From CBDEGR01 sp965237895 (GTDB lineage: Bacteria > Acidobacteriota > Terriglobia > UBA7540 > JAPUME01), in NCBI GenBank assembly GCA_965237895.1, contig CBDEGR010000002.1:2232001-2296000 (forward strand): a stretch of DNA of 64,000 bases, read 5' to 3'. How positions within the stretch are numbered: the stretch's first letter is position 1; each line of letters opens with the position of its first letter. The position numbers were made by a program, and so were the translations under genes. Of the stretch, positions 44,848-53,892 are shown piece by piece. The notes below the pieces were generated by a model. The model was not told where the DNA came from. It was given only the letters and a program-made list of their open reading frames with translations, and did no database searches.

Positions 44848-45026
44848 ACGGTGTCAAGGGCGGAGCAAAACCAGGCCAGCTCGAAGAGGGCTCGGTTTCT
44901 GAAAGCGGCTCGGGGGGCTGCCGCGATCAGATGCTTGGATGGGTGGTAGGAGTAGCCGCTGGCGCGGAGAAGCTTCGCCAAGGCGCGGACGTCCCGGGAT
45001 CGATCCCTGGTTTTCGCTGTTGCCAT
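44848..45026 (-). pseudogene. small hypothetical gene cut by IS3
   Basis: From ATG 45026: TAKTRDRSRDVRALAKLLRA then YSYHPSKHLIAAAPRAAFRN and LFELAWFCSALDTVD, after which the frame enters the IS3 right end at 44847. Basic, helical, family unknown; the 3' part is missing. Confidence 0.35.
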
Positions 45027-45163
45027 CGTACCGCGCAATGATCCGCGGTTTGATATGGCGAACCACCTCGGTGTGGCCCGGGAAGGGCCGCTGATTGCGC
45101 TCTCCGGGCCTACTGCGAAGTCGGCAACCCACCTGCTGCCGGGGACTCGTGGACTCCGTGTGC

Positions 45164-45601
45164 TCACCATTGTGGAAGCGATCCGGGTGCTGGCTCACCC
45201 CCGGCCCAGGAGCGTAGAGACTTGCGCTCATCTAGCAGCATGGGCATAGCACCACCCATCGCAACAGCAAGCTGCGGATACTCACGGGCGAAGTCGGCAT
45301 CGAACTCCTCCTTGACAAAGTCAGGTAGATCCTTCGCAAGACGACAGGCTGACGAGGTTCCTGCGATACTCCAGTTCTCGTCCACCAGACTCCGTATCAT
45401 TGGAAGACCGTTGCCGCCACCTGTCAGCACCAGCGTTAGGCCATGGTCTTTGACTGTATTAGCCCAGCTTGGATGCACCTTGCTCAAGAGATCACCCAGC
45501 TCCTGCCGAATCATCATCGAGAATCTAGCAACTCCATCAGTAGCCAAGAACTCGTCTCTTGTCAGGGAGACCTTGTCATCATTCGCGAGTACTTCCGCCA
45601 T
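45164..45601 (-). pseudogene. Hsp70-like ATPase domain fragment
   Basis: 145 codons: SMMIRQELGDLLSKVHPSWA, then GLTLVLTGGGNGLPMIRSLV and YPQLAVAMGGAMPMLLDERK. The TGGG..LPMIR and YPQLAVAxGGA motifs are the end of an actin/Hsp70-type nucleotide-binding domain. The N-terminal lobe is missing; the frame is open upstream (LQEFDKYVKGI) as far as the IS1595 promoter region. It is a different subfamily from the Hsp70 at 51485-53518. Confidence 0.6.
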
Positions 45602-45608
45602 TATCCCC

Positions 45609-45637
45609 TTGACATACTTATCAAATTCCTGTAGAAT
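45609..45637 (+). promoter_or_regulatory. sigma70-type promoter of the IS1595 transposase
   Basis: TTGACA (45609-45614), a 17-base spacer and TAGAAT (45632-45637), followed by AGGAGG and the transposase ATG at 45657. An almost consensus promoter in the right place. Confidence 0.7.
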
Positions 45638-45656
45638 GTATTGCAGGAGGTTGGGA

Positions 45657-46509
45657 ATGACAAGTTTTTACGAGTTTCAAAAGCAGTTTCCGAATGATGA
45701 AGCCTGCCTTCACCAGATCATGGTTTCGCGCTATGGCGGCACTCGCTTGGAATGCCCTAAGTGCAAACTCGACAGCAAGTTTCACCGCATGAAAGCTCAA
45801 AGAAATTATGTCTGCCAATACTGCGGACACCACATTTACCCCTGCGTGGGAACTCCTATGGAGCGGTCGCGCATTGCTCTTCATAAGTTGGTTCTTTGCG
45901 ATCTTCCTGTTTTCCACTTCCCGCCACGGGGTTGCTGCCAGAGAACTCCAACGCCAGCTTAAAGTTACCTACAAAACGGCATGGCGCATGGCGCATGAGA
46001 TTCGGAAGTACATGGCAGAGGTAGACGGCGAGGCTCCCCTGGGCGGCCTGATTGAAGCGGATGAGACCTATGTCGGCGGTCGCGTTCGTGGCCGGGGACA
46101 GGGATACCGGAAGAACAAGGCCGTGGTTTTCGGCATGGCAAAGCGTGGCGGCAAGATCATGACCAAGGTGGTTCCGAACGTGAAGCGGCGCACCTTGGAG
46201 CCGGTGATCCGTGAGAACGTGACGGCTGGCTCAACTATCCACACAGATGATCTTCGCTCCTATCTTCGCCTCCCAGCCGCAGGATACAAACACGCCATTG
46301 TCAATCACAGCACGGGCGAGTATGTGAGAGGAAACTGTCACGTCAACTCCGTCGAGGGTTTTTGGTCGCGCCTAAAGAACTCGATTCGCGGGACCCACAT
46401 TCACGTTTCTCGGAAGCACCTTTGGAAGTACGTGAAGGAGTTTGAGTATCGCTACAATCGGCGGCGGCAGCCCGCTTTGATTTTCTCCGATCTGGTGGCG
46501 AGCCTCTAA
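45657..46509 (+). pseudogene. IS1595-family transposase, frameshifted
   Basis: The N-terminal zinc ribbon (RLECPKCKLDSKFHRMKAQR, CQYCGHHIYP) is in one frame and the ISXO2-like catalytic part in another (ARELQRQLKVTYKTAWRMAH, LIEADETYVGGRVRGRGQGY, TIHTDDLRSYLRLPAAGYKH, CHVNSVEGFWSRLKNSIRGT). An extra T near 45891 (ALHK then WFFAIFLFSTSRHG) breaks the gene. The D-D-N/E catalytic residues are intact. The element interrupts a leftward gene whose start (MDRFDALLEAM) lies at 46546. Confidence 0.85.
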
Positions 46510-46547
46510 CGATCATTGCTTCCAGCAGAGCATCGAAGCGGTCCATG

Positions 46548-47039
46548 TTATTCCCTCATGTCAGTCAAAGAAATCAATTCCTTCTTCATTGGTTCTAGTT
46601 TTCTGGCAGACTTTAAGTCTTTGACCTTTGCCATCGCTCCCAATATCGGAATCACATGCCAAAGCAATTTTGGGTCATCTGGGACAGCTATCCCAAGCTT
46701 GTCCAGCCTTGCCATGAGCAAGATACAATCCTTTGTGATCTTTAATGTCTCGCCGGTTTCTCCCGTATCTTTGTGCTTGTCCAACAATTTTAGAATTTTG
46801 TCTATTTCTGGTTCCAATGCCTGGAACTTGGTAGAGGGAAGAAACGAGTTAATGAAAGACCAGTTTACGGAGATTGTCATGGTAGCCAAGACCGCCGATA
46901 GCGTAATATATTCTGCGTCGCCCATAGTAAATATTCCAGCTATGACATCGCGCTTCCAATATTTGATGGTTGACCACAGCCAGACAAACACCGGAGAAAG
47001 ATCAAGGAGAACCCTAAGAGCTTTGAGCCAATGCCGCAT
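46548..47039 (-). CDS. hypothetical membrane protein
   Basis: 163 aa. Two hydrophobic stretches near the N-terminus (LLDLSPVFVWLWSTIKYW and AEYITLSAVLATMTISVNWS), then a soluble helical part (IDKILKLLDKHKDTGETGET, KDCILLMARLDKLGIAVPDD, WHVIPILGAMAKVKDLKSAR). More AT-rich than the surroundings. No family recognised. Lies just downstream of the chaperone operon, separated by about 120 bases; membership in that operon is uncertain. Confidence 0.6.
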   Translation of the reverse strand: MRHWLKALRVLLDLSPVFVWLWSTIKYWKRDVIAGIFTMGDAEYITLSAVLATMTISVNWSFINSFLPSTKFQALEPEIDKILKLLDKHKDTGETGETLKITKDCILLMARLDKLGIAVPDDPKLLWHVIPILGAMAKVKDLKSARKLEPMKKELISLTDMRE

Positions 47040-47162
47040 CCAGACATGCTACACACCCCACCTAAGTATGTCAAAGGGATAATAACCAAACCATCAGTAA
47101 GACGATGTGGCCGTTCGCCACTGAATGTCAACTGATGGTCGTCTTGTATGCTGGCGTGCTAC

Positions 47163-47873
47163 TCAGTCGGGAGACGACACTGACGTCTGCCAGGGTGGCG
47201 ATACGCTTGCAACGATCTGGACCCTCACACGCTCCAATTCTCGTTGAGCACGTGTCAACGTCCCTTCCCGGTATCGGTAGCTCCCGCAACGGCTGTTGTA
47301 GTCCGCCACGACCGCGTTGAATTGGTCGATCTGCGAGTTCGTTGTCGGCATCGGTCGAAGGACTTCAATTCGAATGTCTTCTCTGAGGCACCAGCGTATC
47401 TGCACAACCGATAGAATATTGTCCTCTCCCAAAGGAGGCTGGGAGAATTCTAGGCCGGATATCTGCGCTTCTGGTGTTTGCGAGAGAGAGTAGCTTGGTG
47501 AGGGAGATAGTGGCGTATACGGCGGGCCCGTGCTTGGCCTGCGGCTGTCCTCTTGAGCAATATTGAACAACCAGATCAGTACGCCTAGCCCAACCAGTCC
47601 CCAGAACCATTTGACCCTCGACGAGCCCGACGCCGGAGTGCGAGATGTGCCTGAAGGAACGACCTCTGGCTCTAGCTCTAACTGTGGCGGCGGCACGGGC
47701 CGTGGCTTTGCTGCTGATTCCCGCGGGGGCTGTTGTTCATCCTTGCTTCGCCCTCGGGCAGCAGGCTTTGCCCCCTGGACATTCCGGCGCGCCGAATCGC
47801 CTACGGTCTCGTCGACGTCCGACGCGAGAGACGACAGTCCAGAGAATCCCTTTTTGTCTTTCCCGTCGCTCAC
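47163..47873 (-). CDS. membrane-anchored protein of the chaperone operon
   Basis: 236 aa. A disordered, charged and proline-rich N-terminus (KDEQQPPRESAAKPRPVPPP), one membrane span (VKWFWGLVGLGVLIWLFNIA), then an extracytoplasmic domain with IRWCLREDIRIEVLRPMPTT and FNAVVADYNSRCGSYRYREG, LTRAQRELERVRVQIVASV. The two cysteines (RWC and SRCGS) may form a disulfide. The C-terminal block looks conserved, but I cannot name it. It starts 29 bases after the J-like gene, so it is probably the last gene of the same transcript. Confidence 0.65.
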   Translation of the reverse strand: MSDGKDKKGFSGLSSLASDVDETVGDSARRNVQGAKPAARGRSKDEQQPPRESAAKPRPVPPPQLELEPEVVPSGTSRTPASGSSRVKWFWGLVGLGVLIWLFNIAQEDSRRPSTGPPYTPLSPSPSYSLSQTPEAQISGLEFSQPPLGEDNILSVVQIRWCLREDIRIEVLRPMPTTNSQIDQFNAVVADYNSRCGSYRYREGTLTRAQRELERVRVQIVASVSPPWQTSVSSPD

Positions 47874-47902
47874 CGAATCCTCATCAACTCGCCTGGGCGT
47901 TG

Positions 47903-49561
47903 CTAGTTTGCCTTATCCAGCAAACCACTCAACCGGGGACTTGCGCTTTTCCAGAGGGCTCGCATCGCTGCCTCCAGGACGTGGACGTTGTCCATCTCCT
48001 GATACGACAATTCCACCGTGACCTTCTTCTCGTCCGCCTTGGCGATGTAGAACGTGCCGGCACCGTTTCCAATGACTAAATCAGTCCATTTACACGGCAC
48101 CCGTTCGTTCGCCGAGAACAGCTTGCGCCTTTCCAATTCAACGCCATAATCGGTTACGATAGCCGTTCCAAACCTGTAGCGCTTCTCGGCGTGAAGCCCC
48201 TCGAGCATCTCCGTCAGGAGACGCACACCTGCCGTCTTCCAGAGGCGGTTGACGAACTCCGAGTAGATCTTCTCCTGTCTGAGCTCGATAGTCGTGCCGC
48301 CCCTCTCACCCCCAACGAATATGTTGTATGTCGTACCCGTTGGAATTCCGTTCACGGAATGTCTGGTACCACCCCAACGCACTTGCTTGATCTCTTCCAG
48401 CGGGATCTTCGAACCCTTCCACTGGACTCCGTCCGGTGAGATCCGAAGCTTGTTTTTGAACATTACGCCGACGTCAGCTTCGTAGGTGATCTCCCTCTTC
48501 CATGACTCAGCACGCGCCTCCATTTCGGCAAGATACTGCGATCTCTGCTCAGCGACCTCATCGAGCGCGGTGGCGTCCTCCTCCGATTGCTCTACGACGC
48601 TGTCGACTTCGGCAAATACCTCCTGCTGAAGTGCGGTCAGTCTCTTGGAAACGTCGAGGAGGCTATGTTCATTGAACAAGTGAACCGCAAGGCGTCTTAT
48701 CTCTCCAGCGATCTCATGACTCGGGTCGTGACTGGTACCACGACTACGCGCGCTCACCTGGATTGGCTGGACAACCCGGTCCCAGTTCTTAACAACCTCC
48801 TCGAGCTGCGAGACAAGGCGGCCAATGTGCTCATGGCCTTCATCACGCTCAACAGCACTTCGCACACCTTGCACCAGAACTTCAATATTCTTCGTTTCCC
48901 TCTCGAGAAACCCCTGCGCTTCGACTTCAAAGTCATCTACGAGGTCGTCGATCAGGATTGGCGCCTGACTGTCCCCATTATCGGTTGCCTCGTCGACCGC
49001 TATTGTCACGACCTCAACGAGCAAAGGGGTAGCTAGCTGATCGAGCGCTCTCTTGATCGCTTGCTTGTAGTATCGACGCCGACCCCGAAGCTCCGTATCC
49101 ACGACTTGCAGATCCGAGATGGGCGAGAACCTAGCCACCGACCGCTCCTCGTTCAACAGGGTGATGGTTTGCTCGGCTTCGATATCGTCATGCACGTTGG
49201 CGAGCTCAACAATCCACCGCGAGACTTCGCGCTTGTTGGGCAGCTGCTTGACGACTCGAATCAGCCCGTCAGCGAGGAGGTTGGCGCGAGCAAGGCTCGG
49301 CAGATTGCCTAGGCCCCGCACTTTGGCCGGCTCCCGTTCTAGGACTGATATCGCCTCCGAGATCCGTTTGGGCGCAAGTCCGGGCAGCCACCCAATCTCC
49401 GCTTCGAGACGCCGTCTCGGATTGGTCAGCACCGCCTCCGCGTCACGCACGGCGACCTCATCCGAGACTAGGCTCTTCTCTTCTGCTAACTCCATGATGC
49501 GACGCCTGTCGTCACGCATTGTGGCGCCAAGCGTAAAAAAAGGGTTCGTCAGCAACTCCAC
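47903..49561 (-). CDS. degenerate J-domain-like protein with PH-like tail
   Basis: 552 aa. The N-terminus (NPFFTLGATMRDDRRRIMEL, DAEAVLTNPRRRLEAEIGWL) has the helix layout of a J domain (NPF..LG... ..A...L..P..R) but no HPD motif, so it may bind Hsp70 without activating it. Long helical middle. The C-terminal third holds two PH-like or bacterial-PH segments (DGVQWKGSKIPLEEIKQVRW, YNIFVGGERGGTTIELRQEK and RFGTAIVTDYGVELERRKLF). Starts 3 bases after the AAA+ gene stop. Adaptor or client-recruiting role is inferred. Confidence 0.65.
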   Translation of the reverse strand: MELLTNPFFTLGATMRDDRRRIMELAEEKSLVSDEVAVRDAEAVLTNPRRRLEAEIGWLPGLAPKRISEAISVLEREPAKVRGLGNLPSLARANLLADGLIRVVKQLPNKREVSRWIVELANVHDDIEAEQTITLLNEERSVARFSPISDLQVVDTELRGRRRYYKQAIKRALDQLATPLLVEVVTIAVDEATDNGDSQAPILIDDLVDDFEVEAQGFLERETKNIEVLVQGVRSAVERDEGHEHIGRLVSQLEEVVKNWDRVVQPIQVSARSRGTSHDPSHEIAGEIRRLAVHLFNEHSLLDVSKRLTALQQEVFAEVDSVVEQSEEDATALDEVAEQRSQYLAEMEARAESWKREITYEADVGVMFKNKLRISPDGVQWKGSKIPLEEIKQVRWGGTRHSVNGIPTGTTYNIFVGGERGGTTIELRQEKIYSEFVNRLWKTAGVRLLTEMLEGLHAEKRYRFGTAIVTDYGVELERRKLFSANERVPCKWTDLVIGNGAGTFYIAKADEKKVTVELSYQEMDNVHVLEAAMRALWKSASPRLSGLLDKAN

Positions 49562-49564
49562 GGT

Positions 49565-51022
49565 CTAATCCTGAATAAAGCCGATGGATCGCTTCTTGGG
49601 CTCGGTTGGCGGGAGACTCGAGAGCGCATGCCGCAAGGACTCAACATCTAGAGCACTTTTCCCGGCGCGTGCGGCCAGTCGTGCCGCCCCACGGACAACA
49701 AAAGCAGTGTCCGACAACGCGCTCCCGGTTAATGACTTCACAATGTCGCTCGTGTCTATCTCGCCTTCGATGGGCACTTTGGCCAACAACGAGTCAATAA
49801 GATCGGACACCTCCGCGGCAGAGGGCATCCCAACCTCGACAACATGATCAAATCGGCCTCGTCGAAGAATGGCGGAATCGATCATCTCCAGCCGGTTGGT
49901 CATACCGATAACGAGCACATGGCGCTTGTTTGCTTCCGGAATGCGCCGCAAAAACACCGCCACTTCCTCTACATGGTGCAGGCCCGTGGACTCGTGGATC
50001 TGTCGGTCGGAGAGGTAGGACTCCATCTCGTCGATCACGATCATCGATGGGGCCGCGGCCATTGCCTTATCAAAGATCTCGCCAACCTTCCTGCTGGTCT
50101 CGTGAATGTACGGCCTGCCTACACTGTTGGAATCGATATAGAAGATCGGCCAATCCAAGTACTCGACCAGCCGCTCCACAGCAAAAGTCTTTCCGCAGCC
50201 TGGTGGTCCGTGCAGGACGATGGCAGCGGGAAATTCAATCCCAAGCGCTCGGTACCGTTCCGCGTTCTCAATAATATCGATAACGTGCTCGTTGAAGAAT
50301 GCCTCGAGGACCGGACGTCCCGACAAGTAAAACTGCTGGTGATGAACGGATGGTTTTGGCTCTTCTTCCGAAGCGGTTGTTACCATCGCCGCCTTAGTGC
50401 TTTCCGGTCTGGCTTCTGGTCGTCGCGGTTTCTGCCTCGTTCGCGCAACGCCAGATTCCTGTGGGGTGCTGAATCCCGCAGCTTGGACCAGCTCCGCTAC
50501 GTCTTGTTTCCCAAGCCATCCCAGGAGGCTCGACAGGCGACGAAACGACGTTGCGGGTATCGACACTCCACCAGTCAGCCATCGTCCCAGTATCTCTTCA
50601 TCCGAGCTCCCCTCGGACACTGTCCAGGTCGGAAGAAGCCGTGAATAGCGCTCGACATATATCGTATCGTGGAGCGATACTTCTGCGTCGATCTTCCGTG
50701 TTTCTCGCAGACTGAGCGCGAATGACAGTCCGTCCGCTTTGGTGTCCGGAGAGCCACTCGCGGCGACGGGCTCCAGTCTCTGTCCGGGCCCCGAGAATAT
50801 TGCCCTGTAATCCTCTTTGCCGAACGAGAATTAGTCCAACACCGTGTCGGGCAAGAGCTTCGATTCGACCCACCGGTCCGCGAGACTGCTCCGCACGATC
50901 AGTATCGAGTTTTCCTTTCCCAGTCGGTAAATCTGCCAGTCGGAACCGCTATGCAAGAACCGGCCGAGCCTGGATCCGTCAGGCAGCTCGTGCTTTGCCG
51001 GAAACCAGCGCTCGTTCGCCAT
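49565..51022 (-). pseudogene. AAA+ ATPase of the chaperone operon, split by in-frame stop
   Basis: One continuous frame of 485 codons with a single TAA at 50833-50831. Before it: ANERWFPAKHELPDGSRLGR, SDWQIYRLGKENSILIVRSS. After it the same frame continues sensibly (SFGKEDYRAIFSGPGQRLEP, LRETRKIDAEVSLHDTIYVE) into an AAA+ domain: Walker A VLHGPPGCGKTFAVERLVEY, Walker B SMIVIDEMESYLSDRQ, sensor 1 VLVIGMTNRLEMIDSAILRR and arginine finger RRGRFDHV. The AAA+ part alone could start at GTG 50620 and is probably still made as a 351-aa protein (49565-50620). FtsH/Cdc48-like unfoldase core. Confidence 0.8.
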
Positions 51023-51024
51023 GG

Positions 51025-51491
51025 CTACCCCCGAATGATGTTCACGATGTCGAGCATATCGGTATCAGATCCGGGATCAATTTGAATCTGCCAAAGGTGC
51101 CCGACGACTTGCCGCAGTCCATCGATGTCATCGTTCTGAAGAGAACTCATCCCGATTGCCACCAACTCCTTGAACCGAACCGGGTCCGAGAAATGGTGAG
51201 GTGACGACGCCATCCACTTGAACTTCCCCACGACGAACCAGTCTTGCCGCCAAAGAATCTCGAAGTTCTTGCCCTTGAGTTCGTTTAGGTGGCTTTCGAA
51301 ATCCTTATCGTTCCGGTCGATGGACCGCCGAGCCGTTCGAACCAAGTTGTCGAATGCGTTTTCCTCGCTTTGACGCGCGAACTGGCGGATATGTTCATTG
51401 AAGGATTCGTTGGCGCTGTCCAGCTCCATCTGTCTGATCTCTTTGAGATGATCTTTGCGCACCTGAGCTAACAGTCGACGTGCCTCATCGA
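51025..51491 (-). CDS. C-terminal extension of the Hsp70-like protein (separated by a G9 tract)
   Basis: About 155 codons in the frame that follows the nine-G run (51492-51500): VDEARRLLAQVRKDHLKEIR, FNEHIRQFARQSEENAFDNL, VGHLWQIQIDPGSDTDMLDI. A helical domain with no start codon of its own in a good context. With eight or eleven Gs it would be fused to the Hsp70 ORF. Its stop is 3 bases before the AAA+ gene start, so it belongs to the operon. Confidence 0.7.
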
Positions 51492-53518
51492 CCCCCCCCC
51501 ATGGCCTCCTGGGCACGTTCGATATCGGGCTCGTCCGGATCTAGCTGCGATGATGCCGCTAGCTTCCTGCGCGCCTGCTCTAGCTTCGGATCGTCGACAA
51601 CATCATCGATCTCCTTGAGGCGCTTAAGCGTCCGCTCGCCCTCTTCGCTGACTCGTGCCGATTCCCTGCTGAAGTCAATCTGTCCCTCCTGGGGAGAGTA
51701 GAAGTTCCTTCCGGAAGAGAACGTCCCCCCAATACTCGCGACGGAAATCTCTAATACGATGTTCCCGGAATCGAGCATCTCGAAGTCGCACTGAAGGTCG
51801 TCGCCTGCGAGGATCACTCCATCGTTGAAATCGTTACCGTTGATCTTGAGGAATCCAATAAACCGATTGTCGGAGGGCTCGTCGCTTTCGCCTTCCAACA
51901 ACTTGAAGTTAAGAGAGCCGGGGCTACCAGCCTTCAATGACTCGCCCGCCTTGAGTATGCTGGTGCCTTTCTTCGGCAACTGGTCTCCCGCCCGCACAAG
52001 CCATTCGATTGTTGGGGAGCCCCCTAGTTTCTCGAGGACTTCGATCCCAATAGAGTGGGACGCGGGAATAGCATCGACTGTCGCCGCGGTCCGTGTAATG
52101 ACGATCTTGTCCTGCTCGAGCGCCAACGGGCCACCGGTCACATCGTACACGAACACCTTGAAAGCGTTCTCGCCACTCTTTGACAGGGATACATCGACGG
52201 CCGCACTGTCTTTCAGAGGAAGCCGACCGGACGTCCAGCCGGTATCCAGGCTGTCAACCTGAAACTCAGCCCCCGTCATGACTATACCGCCGACCTGGAC
52301 GACGATCTTCGCCCGGGTGTTCGGAGTACGGGCTGTGTAGTTGAAGGTCAGGTCAAGCGCTCCCGTCGAAGCGAGCCTGCCGCGGTTGCTCTTCCGGCCG
52401 CGGTTCTCGGAGCGCCACTCGATGGACTCCGCAAAAAGGGCGGCACCCTCCGCGACTGCCGTCATAGGATTCACTTCGGCGCTCGCAGGAATCCCCAGCT
52501 CGAACGAAACCTTGTCGCGCAGCGGTTTGTAATTGGTGGGGCCACCAATGAAGACGACACGCTCAACGTCATGAGGGCTGAGTCCTGCCTTGGCGAGCGT
52601 CTCTCTTGCTGCCCCGATTGATTCACCGACCTTTTCTTCAATGAGGCTGTCGTGGGTGTTCCGAGTTACCGCGATGTCGATATAGATTTCTTGATTGGAC
52701 TGGTCCCGAACGCGGGCCTCCGTTTCCGACAGACTGATGATTGCTTCGTCGCGTGCGGAAAGCTCGATCTTTGCCCGCTCAGCCGCCCACGCCGCCAATC
52801 GCAGCAATGACTTGTAGTTGGGATTGGTCGACAAGTCTTCGGGCAGGTCGAAATTCTCGAACAACCAGGGTTTGATGACGTTGTCGACGAGCATGCGGTC
52901 GAAGTCTCGCCCGCCGCACATGGCAATGCCTCCATGCGCGAGCAGGTTGATCCGACCGCCTATACTCTCCGCCAATGCAATGTCGAGCGTGCCGCCGCCG
53001 AGGTCATAGACAACGAAGATGCTATCCGCATTGCGTGCCTTCATCACGCTCATGACTGCCGCCACAGGTTCCTGCATCAGCGCAACCCGGCCGATGCCCG
53101 CGAGCTCCGCAGCATGCATCGTGGCGTTCTTCTGCATCTGATTAAACACCGCTGGCACAGTTATGACGGTTCCCACATCCGGGTCGTTGCGGAGTTCCTC
53201 TGTAAGATAGCCAAACAGCACGCGCAGAATTTCCGACGAACACTCCTCAGGAGTCATGGTGATGTCTACGGCAGACAGCTTGATGGGTGTGCTGGTCCCC
53301 ATGAGGCGTTTGAAAAGCATTGCCGCGTTGTCTGGGCTATGAGGCGCAGAGTCGTACGCGCGCTTCCCGACATACTTGTTACCCCGCCGGTCGATGTAGA
53401 TCGTGGACGGAGTGACGTCATTCTGCTCTGGACTCTTCCAGATGCGGGTAAGGTCGCCGTCGTATGAACAGATCGCACTGTTCGTGGTGCCCAGGTCGAT
53501 GCCGACGTAGTTATTCAT
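51485..53518 (-). CDS. Hsp70-like chaperone
   Basis: 677 aa as read. The full actin-like ATPase domain is present: YVGIDLGTTNSAICSYDGD (phosphate 1), FVVYDLGGGTLDIALAESIG (phosphate 2), VERVVFIGGPTNYKPLRDKV (adenosine loop) and the linker region ASTGALDLTFN. The substrate part differs from DnaK: beta-rich repeats (DSAAVDVSLSKSGENAFKVF, DGVILAGDDLQCDFEMLDSG) and a helical end (SEEGERTLKRLKEIDDVVDD). The ORF ends in a run of nine Gs; the neighbouring frame continues the protein for about 150 aa. ATG overlaps the GrpE-like stop (ATGA). Confidence 0.88.
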   Translation of the reverse strand: MNNYVGIDLGTTNSAICSYDGDLTRIWKSPEQNDVTPSTIYIDRRGNKYVGKRAYDSAPHSPDNAAMLFKRLMGTSTPIKLSAVDITMTPEECSSEILRVLFGYLTEELRNDPDVGTVITVPAVFNQMQKNATMHAAELAGIGRVALMQEPVAAVMSVMKARNADSIFVVYDLGGGTLDIALAESIGGRINLLAHGGIAMCGGRDFDRMLVDNVIKPWLFENFDLPEDLSTNPNYKSLLRLAAWAAERAKIELSARDEAIISLSETEARVRDQSNQEIYIDIAVTRNTHDSLIEEKVGESIGAARETLAKAGLSPHDVERVVFIGGPTNYKPLRDKVSFELGIPASAEVNPMTAVAEGAALFAESIEWRSENRGRKSNRGRLASTGALDLTFNYTARTPNTRAKIVVQVGGIVMTGAEFQVDSLDTGWTSGRLPLKDSAAVDVSLSKSGENAFKVFVYDVTGGPLALEQDKIVITRTAATVDAIPASHSIGIEVLEKLGGSPTIEWLVRAGDQLPKKGTSILKAGESLKAGSPGSLNFKLLEGESDEPSDNRFIGFLKINGNDFNDGVILAGDDLQCDFEMLDSGNIVLEISVASIGGTFSSGRNFYSPQEGQIDFSRESARVSEEGERTLKRLKEIDDVVDDPKLEQARRKLAASSQLDPDEPDIERAQEAMGGGR

Positions 53519-53892
53519 GATTCTACCTTCCTGAGCATGACGGTCCCAGTTCTAACGACGCCGTCTGGTCCCATAATGATCGGTTCGAGCATCTGGTCTA
53601 CAACCAACGCGTCTTCAGAACCAAATTCCTCGATGTTCAATGGCGTCGCCGCTATTCCCGGGTCAAATGCGTGACCCTCTACATTCACGATCCGCATCCC
53701 TGCGTCCGTGAGCGAGTCTTCGAGTTTTCTCTGAAACCAACGAAACTGTCCCCGGTACCTGCCTTGCTCCCCCGCATCCAGTTTCAGCAGAAGTCGATCG
53801 CATAGCTTGCCGAAACGCCAAGATTCGACAGCGATGTCCAGTAGCGACTTCGTCAGCACCTTGAGACCAGGTTTTTCGGCTTCTTCTGACAT
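53515..53892 (-). CDS. GrpE-like nucleotide-exchange factor
   Basis: 125 aa. A helical N-terminal half (LKVLTKSLLDIAVESWRFGK, RYRGQFRWFQRKLEDSLTDA) and a beta C-terminal half (VEGHAFDPGIAATPLNIEEF, DQMLEPIIMGPDGVVRTGTV) that mirrors GrpE (...G..FDP..H.A...E......V..V..PG....G.V.R...V). Shorter than DnaK-associated GrpE. First gene of the leftward chaperone operon and translationally coupled to the Hsp70-like gene. It would release ADP from that Hsp70. Confidence 0.65.
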   Translation of the reverse strand: MSEEAEKPGLKVLTKSLLDIAVESWRFGKLCDRLLLKLDAGEQGRYRGQFRWFQRKLEDSLTDAGMRIVNVEGHAFDPGIAATPLNIEEFGSEDALVVDQMLEPIIMGPDGVVRTGTVMLRKVES

